This document shows positions 1-6,852 of a stretch of DNA of 14,817 nucleotides, piece by piece. Where the stretch lies: positions 43,841 through 58,657 of the forward strand of contig DHUL01000021.1 of NCBI GenBank assembly GCA_002409145.1. The letters run 5' to 3'. Made by a program: the position numbers and the translations under genes. Position 1 is the first letter of the stretch; the number at the start of each line of letters is the position of its first letter. Under the pieces are notes generated by a model. That model saw nothing but the letters and a program-made list of their open reading frames with translations. It was not told the origin of the DNA and searched no databases. The stretch comes from Bacteroidales bacterium UBA5235. GTDB lineage: Bacteria > Bacteroidota > Bacteroidia > Bacteroidales > VadinHA17.

Positions 1-308
1 TCACTTTCAAAGGGCACAAGCTTTGAACGGTGCCTCAACTGAGCGTTCCAGACATTCCTTGCAACTCCGAAGAAATAGCCCTTTAGGTCTGTCTTCAGAG
101 AGAATCCGTCACCTGTGACCTGCCTGTACAGAATTACCACGGTCTCCTGCATGACCTCGCGTACGTCATCTTCCGTGCCGCTGTTCTTCCTGACATGGTC
201 ATTGATCATCTCATAATAGGTATCATACAGGTATGACAGGATCCGGTTATCCTGCCTCCTGACTCCATCAATGATGTCAATATCCGAGTACTTCCTGAAT
301 AATCCCAA
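1..308 (-). CDS. ECF-type RNA polymerase sigma factor, 5' part only (cut by window edge)
   Basis: The minus strand is open from base 308 to the left edge, giving 102 codons with no stop. The product looks like region 2 of an extracytoplasmic-function sigma-70 factor: a helix around DNRILSYLYDTYYEMINDHV, then an acidic stretch with EDDVREVMQETVVILYRQ, then LKGYFFGVARNVWNAQLRHR, the part that in this family contacts core polymerase and the -10 DNA. Region 4, which binds -35 DNA, lies outside the window. An in-frame TAA at 318-320 leaves little room upstream. The best start is TTG at 306-308, giving LGLFRKYSD, with a perfect TAnnTTTG box 18 bases further up; the next in-frame ATG would delete most of region 2. 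The gene is divergent from the C39 exporter, so they may share control, but that is inference. Its regulon and any anti-sigma partner cannot be told from here. Confidence 0.8.
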   Translation of the reverse strand, partial: MGLFRKYSDIDIIDGVRRQDNRILSYLYDTYYEMINDHVRKNSGTEDDVREVMQETVVILYRQVTGDGFSLKTDLKGYFFGVARNVWNAQLRHRSKLVPFES

Positions 309-325
309 ACAAGCGGTTTAATTGG

Positions 326-333
326 CAAATATA
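326..333 (-). promoter_or_regulatory. Putative -7 promoter element of the sigma factor gene
   Basis: Read on the minus strand this is TATATTTG, a perfect match to the Bacteroidetes -7 consensus TAnnTTTG. A TTTA lies 21 bases further upstream (355-358), one mismatch from the -33 TTTG. Transcription would start near 319-320, about 11 bases before the TTG start, an untranslated leader that is short but possible in this phylum. No transcription data support it. Confidence 0.5.
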
Positions 334-380
334 CAATTTCCGGAATCGATTTAATAAAGATGCTGAGACACACATTTTCA

Positions 381-398
381 GACTCACCTGTGAGAGTC
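381..398. promoter_or_regulatory. Palindrome between the divergent sigma factor and exporter promoters
   Basis: CTCAC (383-387) and GTGAG (390-394) are perfect inverted arms with two bases between them. An outer GACT/AGTC pair (381-384, 395-398) extends the symmetry if a two-base bulge is allowed. It sits directly at the place where a -33 box would be expected for the exporter promoter, and no TTTG is present there. That position would suit an activator or repressor site. It is short enough to arise by chance. Confidence 0.3.
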
Positions 399-417
399 GG
401 CTTTAATTGGATATATT

Positions 418-425
418 TACATTTG
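418..425 (+). promoter_or_regulatory. Putative -7 promoter element of the C39 exporter gene
   Basis: TACATTTG matches TAnnTTTG exactly. It predicts transcription from about 431-433, about 16 bases before the ATG at 449. That start point is downstream of the alternative ATG at 407, so it favours 449 as the true start codon. No matching -33 TTTG is found at the usual distance. Confidence 0.45.
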
Positions 426-448
426 CATTTAGCCATTCCTTCTGCAAG

Positions 449-2635
449 ATGAGATTTCCGTTTGTCAGGCAGCATGATGCCATGGATTGCGGGCCCGCAT
501 GCATCAGCATGATTGCCTTGCGATATGGCAAACGTCTTTCGCTTGAGACAATAAGAAGAAAAGCATGGATCACCCGCGAAGGAGTTTCGTTCCTTGGCCT
601 GAAAACAGCTGCGGAGAGCATCGGCTTCAGGGCTGCAGGGGTGAAGATACCCTTCAGCAGGCTGAAGGAAAAAGTGCAAATGCCGTGCATCGTACATTGG
701 CAGCAGAATCATTTCATTGTCATCAACAGGATAGGGGAGAAAGCAGTCTGGGTTAGTGACCCTGCACTTGGCAGGATAAAAATGACCCTGGATGAATTCC
801 GTAAAGGGTGGATCTCCGGAGAGGCAGCCGGTGAACCGGCTGGGATGGCTTTATTGCTGGAGCCCGGACCCGGGTTTGCAGAGCTGCATGATGATCCTCC
901 TCCAAAGGGCGGCTTCGAATTCCTGCTGCCTTACCTCAAACCCTACCGGAAGCAGATAATCATGCTGCTTGCCGGCCTGCTGTTATCCAGTGCAATACAG
1001 CTTGTCTTCCCCTTCCTTACACAGGCAATTATCGACAGGGGTATAGCCGGACGTGATATTAAGTTTATCTGGCTTGTGCTGGCCGGCCAGCTTGCCCTTA
1101 CAGCCGGAAGGCTGGCTGTCGAATTCACGCGGGGATGGCTCCTTCTGCATATGGGCACCAGGCTGAATATCAAGATTGTTTCTGACTTCCTTGCCCGCCT
1201 GATGGGACTGCCCATAGCCTACTTCGACACGAAGCTGAACGGGGACATACTGCAGAGGATTGATGACAACAGCCGGATTGAGAACTACCTGACTTCTTCA
1301 AGCCTTGCCATTCTCTTTTCCCTTTTCAACTTTGTGGTTTTCGGGGTGGTGCTCGGTATCTATAACATTAAAGTGCTGCTTGTATTTCTCTCCGGTACTG
1401 CCCTTTACGTGCTGTATGTCACTCTTTTCATGCCGGCCCGTGAGCGCCTTGACAATATGCGTTTCATGCAGATGGCTGAAGCAGGAAACAGGATGATCAA
1501 CATCGTTAACGGGATGCAGGAGATAAAACTCGCCGGCAACGAGGCCACCAACCGGAAAGAATGGGAGGCACAGCAGCACGCGATATACAATACCCGCATC
1601 AGGGGACTGAGGATACTTCAGTTCCAGACTGCAGGGGGAACGCTTATCCATGAATCTGTCAATATTTTCATTACTGTTATTTCCGCCACCCTGGTGATCA
1701 ACGGCTCAATGACTCTGGGAATGATGCTGGCCGTACAGTTCATCACCGGGCAGCTAAATGGTCCGGTCTCACAGATTGTGAACTTCATGAGGGCGACCCA
1801 GGATGCAAGGATCAGCCTTGAGCGCCTGGCTGAAGTGCATGCCATGGAACCTGAGGAAGAATCCGTTCCTTCTGCATCAGCAGAGATGCCTGAAAAGGCT
1901 GATATCGAAATTGGAAACCTCTCTTTCAGGTACGAGGGTCCCGGATCACCATGGGTTCTCAGAAACCTTGATCTTACTATTCCGGCCGGTAAAATCACTG
2001 CTGTTGTCGGTGAGAGCGGATCGGGTAAGACCACCCTTTTGAAGATGTTGCTTGGTTTCTACAGGCCTGAGGAGGGTGATGTGCGCATCGGAGGTTTCAG
2101 GCTCGAAGATATAAGCATCTCATCACTGAGAAAGAACACCGGTGCGGTGATGCAGGAGGGGTATATATTCCCTGATACCATTACGGGCAACATTGCTCCC
2201 GGGGAAGATAATCCTGACACCGGAAGGGTTGCTGAGGCTGTAAGAGTGGCCAACCTGGGTCCCCTGCTTGAAATACTGCCCTCAGGTCTTCAGACTCGTG
2301 TCGGGCCGGGAGGCCACGGTCTCAGTCAGGGCCAGCGACAACGTATCCTGATTGCCAGGGTGGTATACAAAAAACCCGCTCTTGTTATCCTTGACGAGGC
2401 TACAAGCGCTCTTGACGCCTCTAACGAAAAAATGATCGTTGAAAACCTGGCGGAATTCTATTCCGGACGTACCGTGGTTATTGTAGCCCACAGACTCAGC
2501 ACAGTCCGGCATGCAGACAATATAGTTGTGCTCGAAAGAGGCAGGGTGGCCGAATCAGGAACACATGCCAGGCTTGCTGCCATTAAGGGTACATATTACA
2601 GGCTTATCAGAGACCAGCTAGAGATGGGTCGCTAG
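449..2635 (+). CDS. C39-peptidase ABC exporter (PCAT type), peptidase + membrane + ATPase domains in one chain
   Basis: Predicted 728-residue inner-membrane transporter that trims a leader peptide after a double-glycine-type site and exports the mature peptide. The order is peptidase C39 domain (about 1-145), membrane domain (about 165-450) and ATPase domain (about 490-728). The C39 triad is visible: Cys14 in MDCGPAC, His88 in QNHFIV and Asp104 in VSDPALG. The 16-residue His-Asp gap equals that of characterised PCAT proteins. The ATPase has Walker A GESGSGKTT (521-529), signature LSQGQ (625-629), Walker B LVILDE (645-650) and His681 in VAHRLST. All key residues are present, so it should be active. 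I chose ATG 449, not 407, because family members start close to the RQHDAMDCGPAC motif and the -7 box lies after 407. No HlyD-like adaptor or obvious GG-leader peptide gene is in the window, so the cargo is unknown. A toxin, signal or bacteriocin-like peptide is possible. Confidence 0.93.
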   Translation: MRFPFVRQHDAMDCGPACISMIALRYGKRLSLETIRRKAWITREGVSFLGLKTAAESIGFRAAGVKIPFSRLKEKVQMPCIVHWQQNHFIVINRIGEKAVWVSDPALGRIKMTLDEFRKGWISGEAAGEPAGMALLLEPGPGFAELHDDPPPKGGFEFLLPYLKPYRKQIIMLLAGLLLSSAIQLVFPFLTQAIIDRGIAGRDIKFIWLVLAGQLALTAGRLAVEFTRGWLLLHMGTRLNIKIVSDFLARLMGLPIAYFDTKLNGDILQRIDDNSRIENYLTSSSLAILFSLFNFVVFGVVLGIYNIKVLLVFLSGTALYVLYVTLFMPARERLDNMRFMQMAEAGNRMINIVNGMQEIKLAGNEATNRKEWEAQQHAIYNTRIRGLRILQFQTAGGTLIHESVNIFITVISATLVINGSMTLGMMLAVQFITGQLNGPVSQIVNFMRATQDARISLERLAEVHAMEPEEESVPSASAEMPEKADIEIGNLSFRYEGPGSPWVLRNLDLTIPAGKITAVVGESGSGKTTLLKMLLGFYRPEEGDVRIGGFRLEDISISSLRKNTGAVMQEGYIFPDTITGNIAPGEDNPDTGRVAEAVRVANLGPLLEILPSGLQTRVGPGGHGLSQGQRQRILIARVVYKKPALVILDEATSALDASNEKMIVENLAEFYSGRTVVIVAHRLSTVRHADNIVVLERGRVAESGTHARLAAIKGTYYRLIRDQLEMGR

Positions 2636-2652
2636 ACCGGGTCATCCCCTGC

Positions 2653-2835
2653 TCAGCTTTTGCTGCCGGAATAGGGCTCGTAATCATCTGCCTGGTCCTT
2701 CAGGCTGCTTCCGACCTGTTTTTTGCGTGGCGAACTGCCGGCTGAGCCTTCCTTCTTCTTAATGTACTTCCTGTAAAGTGAAAAGCCTGCAAGCACAAAT
2801 GCCAAAACAAGAATTATGATATCCTTCTTTTCCAT
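2653..2835 (-). CDS. Small single-pass membrane protein, 60 residues, unknown function
   Basis: The predicted product begins MEKKDIIILVLAFVLAGFSL, so residues 5-22 form one hydrophobic helix. Next come a basic stretch (RKYIKKK, lysines and arginines) and a polar tail ending in DDYEPYSGSKS. The positive charge after the helix predicts a short outer N-terminus and a cytoplasmic tail by the positive-inside rule. ATG at 2835 is preferred; the frame stays open to a TTG at 2859, but that would put a polar, unlikely leader in front of the helix. A perfect -7 box lies 25 bases upstream on the same strand. It converges on the exporter gene (17 bases between stops) and diverges from the DUF349 gene. 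It does not look like a GG-leader peptide cargo. The tidy topology, promoter and short neat spacing argue for a real gene; the function is not known to me. Confidence 0.7.
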   Translation of the reverse strand: MEKKDIIILVLAFVLAGFSLYRKYIKKKEGSAGSSPRKKQVGSSLKDQADDYEPYSGSKS

Positions 2836-2860
2836 GGTAGATGATTGAGATTCTGACAAA

Positions 2861-2868
2861 CAAAAATA
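2861..2868 (-). promoter_or_regulatory. Putative -7 promoter element of the small membrane protein gene
   Basis: On the minus strand this reads TATTTTTG, an exact TAnnTTTG. It would start transcription about 18-20 bases before the ATG at 2835. I see no -33 TTTG at the usual distance, so the call rests on one box in AT-rich DNA. Confidence 0.4.
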
Positions 2869-2912
2869 AACAATTTGGAGCTCTGCAGGTAATGCGCCTC
2901 ATTTAAATGGGG

Positions 2913-2935
2913 TATTGGTTTGAGTTTTACCAATA
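2913..2935. promoter_or_regulatory. Perfect 7-bp inverted repeat overlapping the -33 box of the DUF349 promoter
   Basis: TATTGGT (2913-2919) and ACCAATA (2929-2935) are perfect inverted copies around a 9-base centre, with half-sites 16 bases apart. The left arm runs into the TTTG at 2919-2922 that serves as the putative -33 box. A dimeric regulator bound here would interfere with or modulate the DUF349-pyrG-yidC transcript. It could also form an RNA hairpin if transcription starts further up. The cognate protein is unknown. Confidence 0.4.
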
Positions 2936-2949
2936 ATCCATTATTTTCG
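2919..2949 (+). promoter_or_regulatory. Putative Bacteroidetes-type promoter for DUF349-pyrG-yidC
   Basis: TTTG at 2919-2922 is followed after 19 bases by TATTTTCG at 2942-2949, which matches TAnnTTTG at five of the six fixed bases. The spacing is within the 19-21 expected for the phylum's primary sigma factor. Start of transcription is predicted near 2955, leaving a leader of about 60 bases with a purine run (AAAAAAAGGGGGGA, 2957-2970). Confidence 0.5.
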
Positions 2950-3017
2950 TGGTTTGAAAAAAAGGGGGGAGGTTCATCCCATCCTCCTTTGTATGAAGCA
3001 CTGAAGAAAAAGGATTA

Positions 3018-5183
3018 ATGATGACTACAAGAAATCCGGAAGACTCTGTTCGTGATGAACAATTCGTTGGTAATGATAAGACCAGCGAATCTGCGGAAGA
3101 AAATGCTGAAATGGTTGAAACGCCGGTACAGCCGGTCGCTGAAACCGTGGCCGGGAACACGGAAGATATTCCTGCTGATGTCTTGCCTGAGAATGAGGAG
3201 GAAGTTTCCGTTGAAGCTGTGACTGAGAAAGCTGAAGACATTTCAGCCGAAGCCGTAACAGCGAAGGTGGAAGATATTCCTGCTGATGTCCTGCCTGAGA
3301 ATGAGGAGGAAGTTTCCGTTGAAGCTGTGACTGAGAAAGCTGAAGACATTTCAGCCGAAGCCCTAACAGGTGAGGAGCTACCCGCTGAGGAGGAAGTACA
3401 TGAAGGCGGGACGGGGGAGACAGAACGAGTCAGTTATGATGAGATTGAACTTCCTCCGGTAGACTACAGTGGTTTCTCAAGAAAGGAACTGGTGGAGACG
3501 CTTGCTCTAATTGTTGAGAACCGTCCGCCTGCCGAGATATTGGATGACGTTTCCAGAATAAAGGAGTTCTTTTACAGGAAGACAAAGGCTGAGTTCAATG
3601 AAAAACGGCTGAATTTTGCAAAGGAGGGCGGGAATATTGAAGAGTTCAGACCGGAGCCTGATGAGCTGGAAAACAAGATCAAGACTATTCTTGAGACCTA
3701 CCGGAGCCGCAGAAGTGATTTCAACCGGATACAGGAGAGCGAGAAACAGGATAATCTGCGCAAGAAACTTGAGATAATAGAACAGATAAAGGATCTCGTG
3801 AACCGTGAGGAGGCTATCAACAAGACCTTCCAGGAGTTTCGCAACCTTCAGAATGAATGGCATGCCATAGGCATCGTGCCGCAGACAGCCGTCAAGGACC
3901 TGTGGGAGAACTATCATCACAGCGTCGAGATCTTCTATGACTATATAAAGATTAACCGTGAGCTGAGAGACCTTGACCTGAAAAAGAACCTCGAGGCCAA
4001 GATAGTATTATGTGAAAAGGCTGAAGAGCTGCTCCTTGAATCCAATGCGGTAAATGCCTTCAAACATTTGCAGGACTTCCACAATCAGTGGCGTGAGATA
4101 GGTCCTGTTCCTCATGAAAACAAGAATGACGTCTGGGAGCGCTTCCGCGAAGCTACCTCAAAGGTAAACAAGAGACATCATGAGTTTTTCGAGAAGCAGA
4201 AGGATGACCAGAAACACAACCTTGATGCGAAGACCGCACTCTGTGAGAAGGTGGAAGAGATAGCAGCAGGAGAGATTCTCACCTTTGCAGACTTCAGGGA
4301 GAAGTCAGAAGCTATCCTGGAATGCCAGAAACTGTGGAAGACCATCGGATTTGCCCCGAAGAAGCACAACAACAAGATTTACCAGCGGTTCAGGACTGCC
4401 TGTGACACCTTCTTCGAGAAGAAGCGGACATTTTTTGCCGAGAGCAAGGAGATCCAGGTAAGGAACCTTCAGCTCAAGACTGAACTCTGTCTCAAGGCAG
4501 AAGCATTGCAGGAGAGCTCTGACTGGAAGGATACATCCGAGATGCTCATCAGGCTGCAGAAAGAGTGGAAGGAGATAGGGCCCGTCCCGAAGAAATACTC
4601 CGAGAAGGTGTGGAAGCGGTTCCGCAAGGCGTGTGACACCTTCTTCACAAGGAAATCCGAGTACTTCGCAGGCAGGGACACCTCCTACGAAGATAACCTC
4701 AGGGCCAAGCTGGCCATACTTGGTGAGTTGGAGACCTTTGACCCGGGTGAGGATATGAGGGCAGGTTTCGATCTGCTCAAGGATATCCAGAAAAGGTGGA
4801 CGGAGATCGGATATGTGCCCTTCAACAGGAAGGAGGAGATAGCCCGCCGCTACAAGGAGATCCTCAACAAACAGTTCGACAAGCTGAAGCTCGATGATGA
4901 GGACAAGAATATCCTTCGCTACAGCAGCAAGGTTGACAGTGCCAAGTCAAATCCGCGCACAGCCAGGAAGGTGAGGGGCGAACGTGAAAAATTCTATAGT
5001 AAGATCAAACAGCTTGAGAGCGATATAGTTCTCTGGGAGAATAACATAGGCTTCTTTGCAAAATCGGCCAATGCTGACAATATGATCAGGGAGGTGGAGG
5101 AAAAGATAGCCGAGGCCAGGAGGAATATCAAGATCCTTGAGGAAAAGGTCAAGCTGATTGACAGTTCAATGTACGAGGAATAG
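3018..5183 (+). CDS. DUF349 repeat protein with acidic N-terminal tail
   Basis: 721 residues with no signal peptide or membrane segment, so cytoplasmic. Residues 1-150 are acidic and low-complexity, rich in Glu, Val, Ala and Asp, and contain a 36-residue tandem repeat (see the repeat entry). The rest is helical and carries five DUF349-type units marked by W-x-x-IG-x-x-P: tryptophans at 281, 358, 440, 517 and 594, spaced 77, 82, 77 and 77 residues. Each unit ends in W/Y-x-R/x-F-like helices (for example VWERFREA, VWKRFRKACDTFF). The C-terminus (about 670-721) looks coiled-coil. The role of DUF349 proteins is not settled; the regular helical array suggests a scaffold or binding surface. Two ATGs in a row (3018, 3021) follow AGGA at 3011-3014; I use the first. 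pyrG follows after 37 bases, so they are likely co-transcribed. Confidence 0.9.
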   Translation: MMTTRNPEDSVRDEQFVGNDKTSESAEENAEMVETPVQPVAETVAGNTEDIPADVLPENEEEVSVEAVTEKAEDISAEAVTAKVEDIPADVLPENEEEVSVEAVTEKAEDISAEALTGEELPAEEEVHEGGTGETERVSYDEIELPPVDYSGFSRKELVETLALIVENRPPAEILDDVSRIKEFFYRKTKAEFNEKRLNFAKEGGNIEEFRPEPDELENKIKTILETYRSRRSDFNRIQESEKQDNLRKKLEIIEQIKDLVNREEAINKTFQEFRNLQNEWHAIGIVPQTAVKDLWENYHHSVEIFYDYIKINRELRDLDLKKNLEAKIVLCEKAEELLLESNAVNAFKHLQDFHNQWREIGPVPHENKNDVWERFREATSKVNKRHHEFFEKQKDDQKHNLDAKTALCEKVEEIAAGEILTFADFREKSEAILECQKLWKTIGFAPKKHNNKIYQRFRTACDTFFEKKRTFFAESKEIQVRNLQLKTELCLKAEALQESSDWKDTSEMLIRLQKEWKEIGPVPKKYSEKVWKRFRKACDTFFTRKSEYFAGRDTSYEDNLRAKLAILGELETFDPGEDMRAGFDLLKDIQKRWTEIGYVPFNRKEEIARRYKEILNKQFDKLKLDDEDKNILRYSSKVDSAKSNPRTARKVRGEREKFYSKIKQLESDIVLWENNIGFFAKSANADNMIREVEEKIAEARRNIKILEEKVKLIDSSMYEE
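3162..3368 (+). repeat. Two-copy tandem repeat, 108-bp period, inside the DUF349 gene
   Basis: Bases 3162-3260 and 3270-3368 are 99-bp copies that differ at only two positions by my reading (T/C in the CTTGCC/CCTGCC codon region and G/C before TAACA). The period of 108 bp keeps the frame, so each copy encodes one 36-residue unit containing EDIPADVLPENEEEVSVEAV. Near-identity at silent positions points to a recent duplication or ongoing copy-number change. It affects only the disordered acidic tail, not the DUF349 units. Confidence 0.9.
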
Positions 5184-5207
5184 TATTTTCCATTCAGCCA
5201 ATAACAT

Positions 5208-5214
5208 AAGAGGA
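5208..5214 (+). promoter_or_regulatory. Ribosome binding site that sets the pyrG start
   Basis: AAGAGGA lies 6 bases before the GTG at 5221 and is one of the few clear Shine-Dalgarno-like sites here. It supports GTG 5221 over the in-frame TTG at 5158, which would overlap the DUF349 gene and add 21 residues not found in CTP synthases. Confidence 0.65.
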
Positions 5215-5220
5215 TCAGCA

Positions 5221-6825
5221 GTGACAGACGTAAAATATATTTTTGTAACCGGCGGGGTCACTTCTTCGCTGGGCAAAGGTATCATTTCTGCCAGCCTCGC
5301 AAAGCTCCTTCAGGCCCGGGGCTATTCTGTGACCATTCAGAAGCTTGATCCTTATATAAACGTAGATCCCGGAACACTGAATCCATATGAACATGGTGAA
5401 TGCTATGTCACTGTTGACGGTGCCGAGACCGATCTTGACCTTGGCCATTATGAGCGTTTCCTGAATGTCCACACCACCCAGGCAAACAACGTCACCACGG
5501 GGCGGATTTACCAGTCGGTCATCAACAAGGAGCGAAGGGGTGACTACCTCGGAAAAACCGTGCAGATCATCCCTCACATCACTGATGAGATCAAGCGGAG
5601 CATCATGATTGTGGGTTCAGGCGGTAACTATGAGATTGTTATCACTGAAATTGGCGGAACAGTAGGTGATATTGAGTCTCTTCCATACATAGAGTCAGTG
5701 AGGCAGATGCGGTGGGAGCTCGGTCCCGGGAACTGTGTGGTAATACACCTGACGCTGGTTCCATACCTGCATGCTTCAGGTGAGCTCAAGACGAAACCCA
5801 CACAGCACTCCGTGAAGATGCTCCTGGAAGAGGGAATACAGCCGGACGTGCTGGTGCTTCGCACCGAGCATCCGCTGTCTGAGGATCTGAGGAAGAAAGT
5901 GGCCCTCTTCTGCAACGTCGAGCCTGGTGCCGTGGTGGAGTCAATTGATGTCTCCACCATCTACGAGGTGCCTCTCATGATGCAGAAGGAGATGCTTGAC
6001 CTGACAGTTCTCCGGAAGCTTGGCCTGTCGCCTGGCGAGGAACCCTCCCTGGCAGAGTGGAAGGAGTTCCTGCACAAGCTTAAGAACCCGGTGCACCGGG
6101 TGAGAATTGCCCTTGTCGGCAAGTATGTTGAACTGGCCGATGCCTACAAATCGATCACCGAATCGTTTGTCCACGCCGGGGCTGCCAATGATACGGCTGT
6201 TGATGTGATAATGATCCATTCAGAGGAGATCACTGACGCCAATTACATGAAGATTCTTGACGGTTATGACGGAATTGTTGTGGCGCCGGGATTCGGATCG
6301 AGGGGCATAGAGGGCAAGATTCTTACGGTTCAGTTTGCCCGTACCAATGATATTCCATTCCTGGGAATATGCCTGGGCATGCAGTGTGCAGTGATTGAGT
6401 TTGCAAGGAATATCCTGGGGCTTGAAGGCGCACACTCCACAGAGATCAATCCCAGGACAAAACACCCTGTCATTGACCTGATGGAGGAGCAGAAGAAAAT
6501 TACGGAAAAAGGCGGGACCATGAGGCTTGGAAGCTATAAATGCGATCTCCTGCATGGATCCGAGGCATGGAAGTGCTACAGGAAGGAAGAGATTTCCGAG
6601 CGCCACCGTCACAGGTACGAATTCAACAATAAGTACCTCGCTGACTACCGCAATGCAGGTATGATTGCATGTGGCACGAACCCTGATTCAGGCCTGGTTG
6701 AGATCATTGAGATACCATCCCACAGATGGTTCGTGGGAGTACAGTTTCACCCCGAATACAGCAGTACGGTGATTAAGCCCCACCCGCTGTTTGTCGGATT
6801 CATCAGGGCTTGTATTAGAAAATAA
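5221..6825 (+). CDS. pyrG: CTP synthase (glutamine-hydrolysing)
   Basis: Makes CTP from UTP, ATP and glutamine, the last step of pyrimidine nucleotide synthesis, in the cytosol. The product is 534 residues, close to the family norm of about 540. The N-terminal synthetase domain (about 1-265) has the P-loop TGGVTSSLGKG (10-20, Lys19), the DPYINVDPGT and HGECYVTVDGAETDLDLG segments and the EIGGTVGDIES loop. The C-terminal class I glutaminase domain (about 285-534) has the nucleophile Cys384 in GICLGMQ and the partner pair His510 and Glu512 in FHPEY. All catalytic residues are intact. The start is GTG, with a good ribosome site. It lies 37 bases after the DUF349 gene and 27 before yidC. No pyrG attenuator of the Firmicutes type (a run of G at the transcript start) is seen. 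Confidence 0.98.
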   Translation: MTDVKYIFVTGGVTSSLGKGIISASLAKLLQARGYSVTIQKLDPYINVDPGTLNPYEHGECYVTVDGAETDLDLGHYERFLNVHTTQANNVTTGRIYQSVINKERRGDYLGKTVQIIPHITDEIKRSIMIVGSGGNYEIVITEIGGTVGDIESLPYIESVRQMRWELGPGNCVVIHLTLVPYLHASGELKTKPTQHSVKMLLEEGIQPDVLVLRTEHPLSEDLRKKVALFCNVEPGAVVESIDVSTIYEVPLMMQKEMLDLTVLRKLGLSPGEEPSLAEWKEFLHKLKNPVHRVRIALVGKYVELADAYKSITESFVHAGAANDTAVDVIMIHSEEITDANYMKILDGYDGIVVAPGFGSRGIEGKILTVQFARTNDIPFLGICLGMQCAVIEFARNILGLEGAHSTEINPRTKHPVIDLMEEQKKITEKGGTMRLGSYKCDLLHGSEAWKCYRKEEISERHRHRYEFNNKYLADYRNAGMIACGTNPDSGLVEIIEIPSHRWFVGVQFHPEYSSTVIKPHPLFVGFIRACIRK

Positions 6826-6852
6826 ACAACGTAAACAGGGAATAGAAATATA

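Noticed and set aside
407..448. ATG at 407 as the start of the C39 exporter
   Set aside because: It adds 14 residues absent from the family and lies upstream of the predicted transcript start; ATG 449 places the C39 motif at the usual distance.
206..712. 168-codon open frame on the minus strand
   Set aside because: It crosses the divergent promoter region and overlaps both the sigma factor and the exporter in other frames; the product has no recognisable features.
2636..2680. Bidirectional terminator between the convergent exporter and small membrane protein genes
   Set aside because: Only a 4-bp CAGC/GCTG stem around TTTT was found; too weak to call.
2927..3349. 140-codon Ser/Thr-rich antisense frame with repeats
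   Set aside because: Its repeats are only the reverse reading of the duplicated acidic tail of the DUF349 gene and it runs across that gene's promoter.
3162..3368. CRISPR-like or mobile repeat
   Set aside because: Only two in-frame copies with a coding consequence; no spacers, transposase or target duplication.
5158..5220. TTG at 5158 as the start of CTP synthase
   Set aside because: It overlaps the DUF349 gene and gives a non-homologous leader; GTG 5221 has a good ribosome site and the expected N-terminus.
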